This document shows, piece by piece, positions 28,632-36,550 of a DNA stretch of 64,000 nt. Position 1 is the stretch's first letter; the number at the start of each line of letters is the position of its first letter. The stretch spans positions 186,001 through 250,000 of the forward strand of contig NZ_PYFX01000004.1 of assembly GCF_003020115.1 (NCBI RefSeq). The letters run 5' to 3'. The position numbers were made by a program, and so were the translations under genes. The notes below the pieces were generated by a model. The model was not told the DNA's origin and searched no databases. It worked only from the letters and a program-made list of their open reading frames with translations. This DNA comes from Bradyrhizobium sp. MOS002. GTDB lineage: Bacteria > Pseudomonadota > Alphaproteobacteria > Rhizobiales > Xanthobacteraceae.

Positions 28632-30665
28632 CTAGGTGTTTCCTTGCCGAATTGCCGATGCCAGCCGCGCGAGCGCTGCTTCGATGCGCGCCAGGGTCGG
28701 CTTCGGCCATGGCGAGGTCGCGATCCATTTCAGATCGAGCTGGCCGGCCGTCATGAGTGGTCCCGCAAAAGTCTGCGCGTCGTCGAGACGTTCGCTCTCC
28801 ACTAGTGCGGCGACGAGAATGCGCAGATTCACCTGGTTGCTGGGCAGCAGGGTCGCGACTCGTGTCGCGTGTTCGATGGCCGAGTTCAGGTCATTCTTTG
28901 AAAAGTGTGCCTGAGCTGCGATCATCTCCGCAAACCAGGCGTGCCTGTCTCGTGGCGACAGCCGCAGATTGATCGCCGCATCGGCGAGCGCGTCCTCATG
29001 CCGCTCGCAGCGGACATTCACGGCGGCACGATATGCGAATGCGAGCGCCAGGTTCGGCGTGAGCTCGATCGCACGATCGAGCTGCTTGAGGGCGCCGGCA
29101 TGATCGTGCTTGCACTGCGACAGCGTGTAGCCGCCGACGGCATTGGCGAGCGGGTCGGCCGAGTTGCGCTCCAGCGCCCGTTCGGCGAGCGCCCGCGCGG
29201 TGTCGAGCTCGTTCGGCGCGTTCGCGGACCATCCGCGGGCCACGCGCTGCATGTGCCAGATGGCGCTGTACGACAGCGGCGGCGCCCAATCGGGGCTGAG
29301 GACATGCGCCCGTTCGAAATTGGTTCGTGCCGTCACGAATGTCGTGTAGTCCGGACTGAACATCTGGTCGTAGCCGACCAGAGCCAACTGATAGGAGTCG
29401 AGATCATCGGGTCTCTTTTGCATTGCGCGATGAAGCTCCCGATCACGGACTTGCGGCGCGAGCGAACGTATCACCTCGACAGCGATGCGATCCTGCAGGT
29501 CGAAGACGTCGGCTGCGGTTCCGCTTAGACGGTCGACGCGAACCACTTCGACCGTTTCGGCCGCAACGAGTTCGGTGGATATCCGGATCATGTCGCCGAC
29601 GCGCTGAATGCTTCCATGAAGCAGATATTGCGCATTGAGATCGCGGCCGATCGCGCGCAGATCCGGCGTCTGCGACATCGAGATCATCGTCGATCCCCGG
29701 GAGATGACGAACAGCTCTTTCAAGCTCGACAGGGCCTGGACGACGCTGTCGACGATGCCGATCGTGAATTGTGGCTCCAGAGCTGGCGTCAGTGCGCGAA
29801 AGGGGAGAACGGCGACCGACGGACGGCTGACGGCGAGCCCGGCCAGACCGACCGCAGGGGCGGCCACAGGGGAGGGAGCTGGCCGTGCGAGGGTCTCGGG
29901 CTGCTGCTGTCGCAGGCCGGTGATCAGGTCCTGTGTGAGCTTATGCGGCTCGATATCGTAGGTATCTTCGAGCTGGCGCCAGAGCCGCGCGTAGACCGCG
30001 AGTGCCGCTCCGATACTGCCGGCCGTTGTGTGGCTCTTGATAAGGACACGAACGGCCCGCTCGTTCTCGGAATCCAGCCGGAAGATCGCCTTCGCCGCAG
30101 CCTCCGCCGTGGCCGTAACGATTGTCTCGGCCTCATCGGGCAACAGCCTCGTCAGCGCGTCGATCAGCCGTTCGTGAATCAGCGGTCGCGTCTCCGCAAG
30201 CCATTCCGAAAGTGCGGGATCTACGCCTTCCAGATCGTCGAGGATATCGTCGGTCAGGCGCTCGCGTGAGAGCAGGAGCGGGTGGACAATGCCACGCTCT
30301 GCATTCGCGACGATTTCCATCACATCGCACGCCACGTGTTCGATATCCAGCGCCACGTGCATCTGGTCTGCATGGAAATGCGTGCAGCCGCGCGCCTTGA
30401 GTTCGCGCTGGATCTGGCTGAGCGATTGACGCAGCGACCCCTTCGCGAGCGGGTCTTCCTTCTCGCTCCAGAGCAGCCCGACCAATTTGGTCCTGGGTAA
30501 CTGCCGAGCCGAGGAGAGCATCATGTAGCCGAGAAGCGCTTGCGCCTTTCGGCTGAGGCCGATCTCTTGTTCGTCCACCGACGCTGAAAATGCTCCGATG
30601 ATATTGAGTCTTAGCCGGCCGGTCTCGGCCTCGCCAACCGCCTTGTCGCCGTTGACTCCCGACAT
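28632..30665 (-). CDS. SARP-like regulator: winged helix, BTAD, TolB-like and TPR domains
   Basis: A 677-residue regulator. Residues about 17-105 are an OmpR-type winged helix (LRLNIIGAFSASVDEQEIGL; LSRKAQALLGYMML), 112-250 the bacterial transcriptional activation domain made of helical repeats (LAVYARLWRQLEDTYDIEP), 281-410 a TolB-like domain (RPSVAVLPFRAL; YLLHGSIQRVGDMIRISTEL), and about 430-620 TPR repeats. This plan is shared with SARP/CadC-like regulators of alphaproteobacteria. ATG 30665 is chosen because GGGGGATGGGACGAG precedes it; a start at 30833 or 31151 would add residues without a domain. It ends 35 bases before the PAP2 gene and so heads that operon. Confidence 0.85.
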   Translation of the reverse strand: MSGVNGDKAVGEAETGRLRLNIIGAFSASVDEQEIGLSRKAQALLGYMMLSSARQLPRTKLVGLLWSEKEDPLAKGSLRQSLSQIQRELKARGCTHFHADQMHVALDIEHVACDVMEIVANAERGIVHPLLLSRERLTDDILDDLEGVDPALSEWLAETRPLIHERLIDALTRLLPDEAETIVTATAEAAAKAIFRLDSENERAVRVLIKSHTTAGSIGAALAVYARLWRQLEDTYDIEPHKLTQDLITGLRQQQPETLARPAPSPVAAPAVGLAGLAVSRPSVAVLPFRALTPALEPQFTIGIVDSVVQALSSLKELFVISRGSTMISMSQTPDLRAIGRDLNAQYLLHGSIQRVGDMIRISTELVAAETVEVVRVDRLSGTAADVFDLQDRIAVEVIRSLAPQVRDRELHRAMQKRPDDLDSYQLALVGYDQMFSPDYTTFVTARTNFERAHVLSPDWAPPLSYSAIWHMQRVARGWSANAPNELDTARALAERALERNSADPLANAVGGYTLSQCKHDHAGALKQLDRAIELTPNLALAFAYRAAVNVRCERHEDALADAAINLRLSPRDRHAWFAEMIAAQAHFSKNDLNSAIEHATRVATLLPSNQVNLRILVAALVESERLDDAQTFAGPLMTAGQLDLKWIATSPWPKPTLARIEAALARLASAIRQGNT

Positions 30666-31242
30666 CTCGTCCCATCCCCCGTCGACATCGTCGACGACAG
30701 TGTAGGAGGGCAGGTCCAGGGAGCCGATGCTTGGTGGAATGCAGATGATCGGTTCGCGTTGGCCGTGAAGCCAATGACACGTGAGCTCAGGAATGCAGCC
30801 CGCCGGATCTGTTGCAATTGGTAAATGGTACATCTTGGGTTGCCAGATGGTCAAGGGTTGCGAACTGATCGAAATGCGACCGGACGTTCGAAATGAAAAA
30901 TGCTCCTCACTTCGACCCGACGGGCGTGAAACGAGCGTGAATGGGCCGGTTTCAGCCGCCTTCGCCCGCACATGAGCCCGCTGCCACCTCGCCGGCAACT
31001 CTTGCGCGAGTAGGATTTGACCTGTTCGCGTCCTCCGACATGCCGCGCTCAGCGGCACAAGGTCGGGCACGGCCGGACGATGTCTCCGAGCCAGTATTGC
31101 GTGGGCATCACACCCCGGCCGTCGGCACGGCGTCTGGCACGCGCATCGCATTCACGGGCCATTCACGGTCGGCTTCGCTTCGTCGGCCTATGTTGGGTCC
31201 GGGACTTAAGATCGCGCCAACTTGGCAGAGGAGAGACGCGTC
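30666..31242. other. Divergent intergenic region, no gene seen
   Basis: These 577 bases separate the SARP-like gene and the small protein at 31243, which are transcribed away from each other, so both promoters should lie here. The stretch 30835-30905 is less GC-rich than its surroundings, as promoters often are. The SARP reading frame stays open to 31151 but that part is Arg/Pro-rich and unlike protein. No clear -35/-10 pair or operator was recognised. Confidence 0.5.
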
Positions 31243-31563
31243 ATGACTGTCCTGCTGAGAGACACCTTCAAGGCCTGGATCGACCGCGCCCCGGGCGCGC
31301 CGCCCAAGCTGATCATGACGGGCCACCTGCGGGTACCGACCAATGGCTGGCAGGCCCGGTTGACCAAGCGCTCGCCACAGGGCGTCAACCCGAAGATCCT
31401 GATCCTCGACGTGAACACGCAGCCGCAGGGCGGCGAAGCACAGGAAGCGATCACAACGATTCCGCTTCGCTATGAAGAAAGCCCGCCGCAGGACGATTAT
31501 GGCCAGGTGATGATCGCAAACGGCAAGGGTGAAATCGTCGTCCGCGTCTGCGACTCCCACTGA
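31243..31563 (+). CDS. Small hypothetical protein
   Basis: A 106-residue protein with a strong ribosome site (GCAGAGGAGAGA). Its alternation of short hydrophobic strands (KLIMTGHLRVP, KILILDV, VMIANGKGEIVVRV) suggests a small beta-sandwich. There is no signal peptide or membrane span. I do not recognise a family. It is separated by 227 bases from the next gene, so shared transcription with the membrane protein operon is possible but not shown. Confidence 0.7.
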   Translation: MTVLLRDTFKAWIDRAPGAPPKLIMTGHLRVPTNGWQARLTKRSPQGVNPKILILDVNTQPQGGEAQEAITTIPLRYEESPPQDDYGQVMIANGKGEIVVRVCDSH

Positions 31564-31790
31564 ATGAAGCGTTGACGGTCAATTCACGCTCAACTCACTC
31601 GCCAATGAAAATGTAGTCGGTAGTACCCGCTCTTGGGGATCATCTGAAAAGGCGTCGATACGCCAAGAGTCCTGGAAGCGATCGCAAACCTCCAGGAAGC
31701 CGATGATTACCGCTGGAGCGCCATTGACCCCGGAAATGACTCCGCCATCGCGGAGCCAAACAAGCATGGTCGGAAACAGGAGTACTCGCC

Positions 31791-33881
31791 ATGATGTTCG
31801 ATAGCGCTGAAAAATGGATCATCGCGTTCGCTTTCGGCGCTGTGATGGTCGGAATGTACTCCTGGTCTCGCTTCGACGAGCCGAGTTGCGACAGCCAGTC
31901 GGAATACTTCTTCCGCTACAAGCCTCGATTCTCCACCTCTTACGGTCGGTATGCCCGCGCCAAGTGGGCCTATGTCGGGGCGATGATGGTCGTGTACATA
32001 GCTTTTTCGCTCGTGCCGGGGCTCGTCAATGCGTTCGCCAGCATGCGTGCGAGTGACGATTCGTCAAAGACGATCGACGGGTTTCCGTTGGCGGTTGCCC
32101 TGGCGCTGGTCACGCTCCAGAACGTGCCGGGTCTCAAAGAGCTGGAGAAGCGCATTCGTGGATTCCTGCATACTGTCGCGCGCATCCCCGACTGCGTCCG
32201 TCGAACCGTGGCGCAGATGCGTAGTTCGCCGTTCAACTTCGAGCCGGGCGTTTATCAATGCCAGACCAAAAAGCTTTTGGCGCAGCCCGGGACGGCGAGC
32301 CCGCTGACCGGCGACCTCAGCAAGCTGAGGGACGACGACGAGATCCTCCACACCTGGTATTGCGTCGGGAACGTGCTCGCCGCTCTGTCGGAACGAAGGC
32401 GGGACGGCGTTGGGATTGACCCGATCTTCTTTGCCAATTACAGGGACGAACTCGACAGCATCGCCGCAAAACATATTGCGCTTGTCGAGCTCGTGCGCGA
32501 GCACGTCGGCGAGTGCTTGAAGGGCAGTAGCCCCACGGATCTCGGAACGCTCAGCGAAGTTCGCGATCTTCGCGATCGGCTGTACACATTTGTCGCTTGC
32601 GGCGTTCATTCCACCGTCAGGAACGAGGCTGACAGCCTGGATGTCGTGGCGAGGCTCGGTTTCGTTATCGCCGATGAGCCTGGCCGGGGGCAGGGGCACG
32701 CCATTGGTCCGCTCGCCGGCTTGTCATTCATCTCCCTTGCGGTGTTGTCGATCTTTACCGGCTATTCAACCCAGGCGTTCAGCGAGTTTGTCGTGGAGCG
32801 GGTCGGCCGTGACTGGCTTCCCGGGCTTGGCATCCCGACGGGTACGCTTGGACTTTTTGCGTGGACGTGGCTCACGGCCGCATTCTATTTCTCCACGATT
32901 TTTGGCGCGCTCGCGGTTCGAAACGCGAGAATTGCGCGACGCGAATGGTTCGATCTCAACGATTTGAATCGCGAAAGGCCGTTGCTCCGCTATGTCACGC
33001 CGATCATGGTGGGAACCGTGCTCGGCAACATCACGCTGTCGATCATTGCGGTCATCGGCGCCAAGATGTCATCGGCCGAGGCGGGAGCTGCGATCAGCGG
33101 GGCGCTTCCGTGGTTTCCGCTCGCAACCGTCATGGCGGCCATCGTCGTCGTGCTAAGCGACGGGCGCCTGATGGAAGACGGATTTTGGCGCAGCACGGCG
33201 GCCCGAGCGGCGCTGGGAGCGCTGATCATGGCCTTGATCGGCTTTCTGACGAGCCGACTGAGCATCCCCATGAGCCTCGCGGCGTTTGCGACAGGCAACA
33301 AGATAGACCTCACTGACGCGGTCCGTCTGACCGGTACCTACACGAGCGTTTTCATCGCAGCCCAGATCGGCTTGTTTGCATTTGTCTTGTGCTTCATTGC
33401 GCAGGTTGCGGAGCGCTACATCACACGTGGCCGGCTGCCTGCGGCTGCCGGAAAGCTCATTGAACTGATCACGCGGCAGGGGCCCGAGTTTTCCGTTGTC
33501 CTCGATGACGCGTGCGAAGCGTCGCTGTTTGCTGCGAACAGGACGGAAAAGAACATTACGGCCGCGGGTTGCCGGGGCCGATGGCAACTCTTCCCCGAAG
33601 GCATGGCAGTGAAATGGAACGCGGCCTCCGGCGAAGGCTATTGCAAGGTCGGAGAGTTCGGCTTGATCCGCCGGTACGGGGACGCCGTGATCTACGAAGG
33701 CTATGTCGGCCAGTTCTCCGCCAAGAAGAAGCCGGTCTTCGACGCCAGGGTCGATGAGCGCAGCAATGACAATCGCATGTCTTCAAAGCGGCGGCGCGAG
33801 GCACGGGCGCCCGCAGGTGTGCCGCCGGGTGTGAAGACCCCCGTTGCCGTAGGATCTGTAGTCGAGGAGATGCGGACATGA
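31791..33881 (+). CDS. Polytopic membrane protein of unknown family
   Basis: A 696-residue protein with about nine predicted membrane helices: near 9-25, 59-82, 98-115, 303-326, 347-378, 402-424, 435-456, 473-500 and 515-540. Between helices 3 and 4 is a soluble region of about 180 residues containing many Cys and charged helices; after the last helix come 150 soluble residues with several Cys/Trp (GCRGRWQLFPEGMAVKW, a strand-rich fold) and a basic, disordered tail. No transporter motif, kinase or protease signature was recognised. The stop overlaps the start of the cyclodipeptide-synthase-like gene (ATGA), so the two proteins are made together and may work as a pair. Confidence 0.75.
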   Translation: MMFDSAEKWIIAFAFGAVMVGMYSWSRFDEPSCDSQSEYFFRYKPRFSTSYGRYARAKWAYVGAMMVVYIAFSLVPGLVNAFASMRASDDSSKTIDGFPLAVALALVTLQNVPGLKELEKRIRGFLHTVARIPDCVRRTVAQMRSSPFNFEPGVYQCQTKKLLAQPGTASPLTGDLSKLRDDDEILHTWYCVGNVLAALSERRRDGVGIDPIFFANYRDELDSIAAKHIALVELVREHVGECLKGSSPTDLGTLSEVRDLRDRLYTFVACGVHSTVRNEADSLDVVARLGFVIADEPGRGQGHAIGPLAGLSFISLAVLSIFTGYSTQAFSEFVVERVGRDWLPGLGIPTGTLGLFAWTWLTAAFYFSTIFGALAVRNARIARREWFDLNDLNRERPLLRYVTPIMVGTVLGNITLSIIAVIGAKMSSAEAGAAISGALPWFPLATVMAAIVVVLSDGRLMEDGFWRSTAARAALGALIMALIGFLTSRLSIPMSLAAFATGNKIDLTDAVRLTGTYTSVFIAAQIGLFAFVLCFIAQVAERYITRGRLPAAAGKLIELITRQGPEFSVVLDDACEASLFAANRTEKNITAAGCRGRWQLFPEGMAVKWNAASGEGYCKVGEFGLIRRYGDAVIYEGYVGQFSAKKKPVFDARVDERSNDNRMSSKRRREARAPAGVPPGVKTPVAVGSVVEEMRT

Positions 33882-34573
33882 TTCTGCAAGACCGATATTT
33901 CGTGCCGGTGTGCCTCTATCCTCACACCAGATATCGCACGGCGGCCGGCGTGACGGCGCTGTTCGACAAATACATCGTGCGGTCTCAAGAGTACCTGATC
34001 GTCGTTGCCGACCGACTCCTGGTCCTGGATCGCCTGATCACGGGGCGCTACTTCACCGTCAATTCGGCGACCAACAAGGCTCGAAAGGAGGCAGAGCAGG
34101 TCTCCAGTCTCATTGAGCGGATTGCCCGCAAGGCCGGCGCCGGCGCGACCGGTCGCGTTGTCCTTTGGGACGAAGTCGCCGAGACCGCCGAATTCAGAGA
34201 ATTTGCGCCACGGCTGCGGGAGGCGGTATCGGCGGACGCATTTCTCGCCGAGGCCATCGAGGAGTTCATCGATCGTCGGGTCAAGCGGTTTGGCTCGGGC
34301 AGCGAACCCGATCGCGAGCGTGAACACGAGCGCGACTATCTTCTCTCGGAAGTCTGCATGAGTGTTTACAGCACGGAGGTGCTGGGGTTCTGCAACGAGG
34401 TGTGGGAGCGTCCTCCGGCACCGGAAATTCCCGATCCACTGAAACTGCTCTATGCGCACCGACCTGAACTGGTCACCCGGGTTACGGGTAGGCCGGTCGT
34501 TCGCAAGCTTCATTTCCTCTATCCGGAAGCCGATCGGTCCGCCGATCAGATCGACAACGTGAAGCTTGCGTAA
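33878..34573 (+). CDS. Cyclodipeptide-synthase-like protein, probable non-classical
   Basis: A 231-residue soluble protein whose layout follows tRNA-dependent cyclodipeptide synthases such as AlbC (239 residues). Matching stretches: YLIVVADRLLVLDRLITGR against the AlbC strand-helix after the catalytic loop; the basic helix NKARKEAEQVSSLIERIARK; WDEVAETAEFREF against the SELQETPEYQ region; and Y154-x3-E158 (DYLLSE), in the place of AlbC Tyr178 and Glu182. Y192 may stand for Tyr202. The catalytic Ser37 of AlbC aligns with Tyr14, so classical aminoacyl-enzyme chemistry is doubtful. These classes load amino acids from aminoacyl-tRNA. The comparison is by eye and memory. It overlaps the membrane protein gene by four bases. 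Confidence 0.5.
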   Translation: MILQDRYFVPVCLYPHTRYRTAAGVTALFDKYIVRSQEYLIVVADRLLVLDRLITGRYFTVNSATNKARKEAEQVSSLIERIARKAGAGATGRVVLWDEVAETAEFREFAPRLREAVSADAFLAEAIEEFIDRRVKRFGSGSEPDREREHERDYLLSEVCMSVYSTEVLGFCNEVWERPPAPEIPDPLKLLYAHRPELVTRVTGRPVVRKLHFLYPEADRSADQIDNVKLA

Positions 34574-34661
34574 AGCCGGGCACCTTCGATTTGCGCCGAA
34601 GATGCCAATCTCCTCCGTTTGGGAGGCCGGCCAAGTCATCGAACTGGAATGATGGATTTCG

Positions 34662-34735
34662 TGGCTGGGGAACTAGGATTCGAACCTAGACAAACAGAGT
34701 CAGAGTCTGTTGTGCTACCGTTACACCATTCCCCA
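34662..34735 (-). tRNA. tRNA-Gln (anticodon CTG)
   Basis: On the minus strand TGGGGAA pairs with TTCCCCA as a 7-bp acceptor stem, followed by the discriminator G and an encoded CCA. The D arm, an anticodon stem ACAGA/TCTGT around the loop CTCTGAC (anticodon CTG, decoding CAG) and the T arm CTAGG-TTCGAAT-CCTAG are all intact. The 3' end faces the unusual gene block at 26.6-34.6 kb. Confidence 0.95.
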
Positions 34736-35035
34736 ACGGAATAGCCGAACAAATTCAATTACTTGTTGATTTGTCCGGCTGTGGCCGACAGCGCTTATCG
34801 CGCAAATCACGGCTCAGGCGTGGAGGGTTTCTACCCGCTCGGCTGTGGGCTGGCAAGCGCTGCGACACAGCGGTGTTTTTGCGGTCCACATGGGACGTGC
34901 GGGCCGTGGGATGGTCGGCTCCGGCGGATCGCTGCGGCTCCGCGCGACCGTTTGCCTCATCCGAAAATCACGCTTCCTGGTCGGATCGTCACGCGCCGGA
35001 TCGTCCTTCGGACACACAACCCAAGGAGATCCGTG
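34736..35035. other. Intergenic region, no gene seen
   Basis: Three hundred bases between tRNA-Gln and the DUF1428 gene. It must contain the tRNA promoter on the minus strand (upstream is AT-richer: TTCAATTACTTGTTGATTTG) and a leader for DUF1428. The open frames here have non-protein-like composition. Confidence 0.5.
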
Positions 35036-35398
35036 ATGCCCTATGTCGACGGTTTCGTGCTGGCCGTGCCGAAGGACAACATCGAGGCCTACAAGGCGCT
35101 GGCGAAAACGGCCTGCGCGATCTGGATGGAGCACGGTGCGCTCGATTATGTCGAATGCATCGGCGACGACGTGCCCTATGGCAAGCTCACCTCGTTTCCG
35201 CGCGCGGTGATGGCGAAGGAGGACGAGATCGTGGTGTTCTCATGGATCGTCTATCGCGACCGGGAGACTCGCGACGCCGTCAACAAGAAGGTGATGGCGG
35301 ACCCGCGGCTGAAGTTGGACGGCATGCCGTTCGACGGCAAGCGCATGATCTATGGCGGCTTCACGACGCTGCTGAGGGCGAGCGACCCCGTGGAGTGA
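35036..35398 (+). CDS. DUF1428 family protein
   Basis: A 120-residue protein of the DUF1428 (YbaA-like) family: MPYVDGFVLAVP start, WMEHGALDYVECIGDDVP in the centre and MPFDGKRMIYGGF at the end. The fold is a ferredoxin-like dimeric alpha-beta barrel. Its function is unknown. AAGGAG six bases before ATG 35036 fixes the start; the same frame is open further upstream but reads as non-coding. Confidence 0.9.
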   Translation: MPYVDGFVLAVPKDNIEAYKALAKTACAIWMEHGALDYVECIGDDVPYGKLTSFPRAVMAKEDEIVVFSWIVYRDRETRDAVNKKVMADPRLKLDGMPFDGKRMIYGGFTTLLRASDPVE

Positions 35399-35423
35399 GG
35401 GCGCCGACCCAGCCCACACATCG

Positions 35424-35746
35424 GTGCTTGCTCATGCAGCATCGTGGCTAGCCGTTTCACTTGCCGGCTACAGCCTTTACGTCAAGGACGGTCATCTCGT
35501 GCACGACCTCAACCTCGGCACCTGTCACCAGATCGTCCGCTCGGAGCGCAAGGTGCCGTCGGGCAAGGGTTCGCGCACCGGCGTTACCGACTACCGGCTG
35601 CTGATCGACGGCGAGCTGGCGGGGAGCGCTGCAGCCCCGTGTCGCATTACGAGGCGCCGTTCGAATTCACCGGACGGCTCTCGCGCGTCAGCGTGACCAT
35701 GCACAACGACCAGAAGCCCGACGGCGCCGCCGTCGGCAACGCGTAG
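35424..35746 (+). pseudogene. Remnant of an arylsulfatase C-terminus
   Basis: Two frames together recall the C-terminal beta domain of arylsulfatases: first GYSLYVKDGHLVHDLNL and LLIDGELAG, then, after a shift of frame near 35635, YEAPFEFTGRLSRVSVTM ending at TAG 35744-35746. In intact sulfatases these are separated by a longer Gly-rich part and preceded by about 450 residues with the CxPSR motif, none of which is here. The fragment follows DUF1428 by 25 bases and is a decayed or truncated copy. Confidence 0.6.
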
Positions 35747-35789
35747 ATGGCGCGGCAGTGAGAGGGAAGAGGCGTCGCTGCCTCCTCGC

Positions 35790-35870
35790 CGTCATTGCGA
35801 GCGCAGCGAAGCAATCCAGACTGCCCCCGCGGAAAGATTGCTGCATTGCTTCGCTGCGCCCGCAATGACG
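35790..35870. repeat. REP-like intergenic inverted repeat, type B
   Basis: The 26 bases at 35790-35815 are the reverse complement of 35845-35870 with one mismatch; the arms begin CGTCATTGCGAGCGCAGCG. The two arms enclose a short spacer. This kind of element, with arms ending in AGCAAT, is dispersed through Bradyrhizobium genomes in my experience. Confidence 0.75.
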
Positions 35871-35911
35871 AGGTGAGAGGCGTGCACTCGAAGAGGAAGC
35901 GAGAGCAGCCT

Positions 35912-36484
35912 TTACTTGATCTTGTCGTAGGCCGCCGCGAAATCGCCCAGCGGCATCGGGATCGCGATCGTTTCCTTGGCCATGTTCTGGAAGGAGACCT
36001 TGAGCTGCTTGCCTGACCTTAAAGTGCCCAACAGGTCCGGTGCGATCGGCGTCGAGGCGTAGCAGCCGCGGTTCTCGCAGGTCTGGATTGGGAGATCGAC
36101 CGTCTTGCCCTCGTCGACCTGGAGCTTGGCGCCGATGGGAAGGTTGAGGCCGAGCGGCAATTGCAGCAGCGCCACCGGTGTGCGGGTGTCGGGCGCGATG
36201 CGGATGTTGATCAGGACGATGGTCTGGCCGGTCTTGGTCAGTACCGCGTTCTGCTCCATCGCGCATTCGAGCGGTGCGTCGCGGCTGACGCTGGTGCAGC
36301 GCACGACCCAGCCGGGCTGCTGCGCCGCGGCGCCGTCAGCCTGCGGCTGCGTCGGAGCCGGTACGGGCTGTGCCGCCGGGGCAGAGGGAGCCGCGTTCTT
36401 CTTGGCGCCTTGCTGAGCATGCGCGGCACCCGCCGACAACAGGACAGCGGCGACAAAGGCGACAAGTCTGGATTGCATGGGCAT
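35912..36484 (-). CDS. Invasion-associated locus B (IalB) family protein
   Basis: A 190-residue exported protein with a signal peptide ending AAHAQQG and a Pro/Ala/Gln-rich linker. The core shows the IalB pattern: GWVVRCTSVSRDAPLECAMEQ, LPLGLNLPIGAKLQVD, the Cys pair in IQTCENRGCYASTPI and LKVSFQNM. IalB was first linked to erythrocyte invasion by Bartonella, but soil alphaproteobacteria carry many copies with an unknown envelope function. Monocistronic; its 3' side borders the type B repeat. Confidence 0.88.
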   Translation of the reverse strand: MPMQSRLVAFVAAVLLSAGAAHAQQGAKKNAAPSAPAAQPVPAPTQPQADGAAAQQPGWVVRCTSVSRDAPLECAMEQNAVLTKTGQTIVLINIRIAPDTRTPVALLQLPLGLNLPIGAKLQVDEGKTVDLPIQTCENRGCYASTPIAPDLLGTLRSGKQLKVSFQNMAKETIAIPMPLGDFAAAYDKIK

Positions 36485-36550
36485 GGCAAAACCGCGTTGA
36501 CGTGAACCGAGGGCCTCGCTGTAACGTCGCGAGGCGCGCGGTGCAAGCAG

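Noticed and set aside
30666..31151. N-terminal extension of the SARP-like regulator
   Set aside because: The frame is open but composition is Arg/Pro/Ser-rich, no domain is seen, and a good ribosome site precedes ATG 30665.
34662..34735. Prophage or integrative element at tRNA-Gln
   Set aside because: No integrase, phage gene or second copy of the tRNA 3' end was found within the window.
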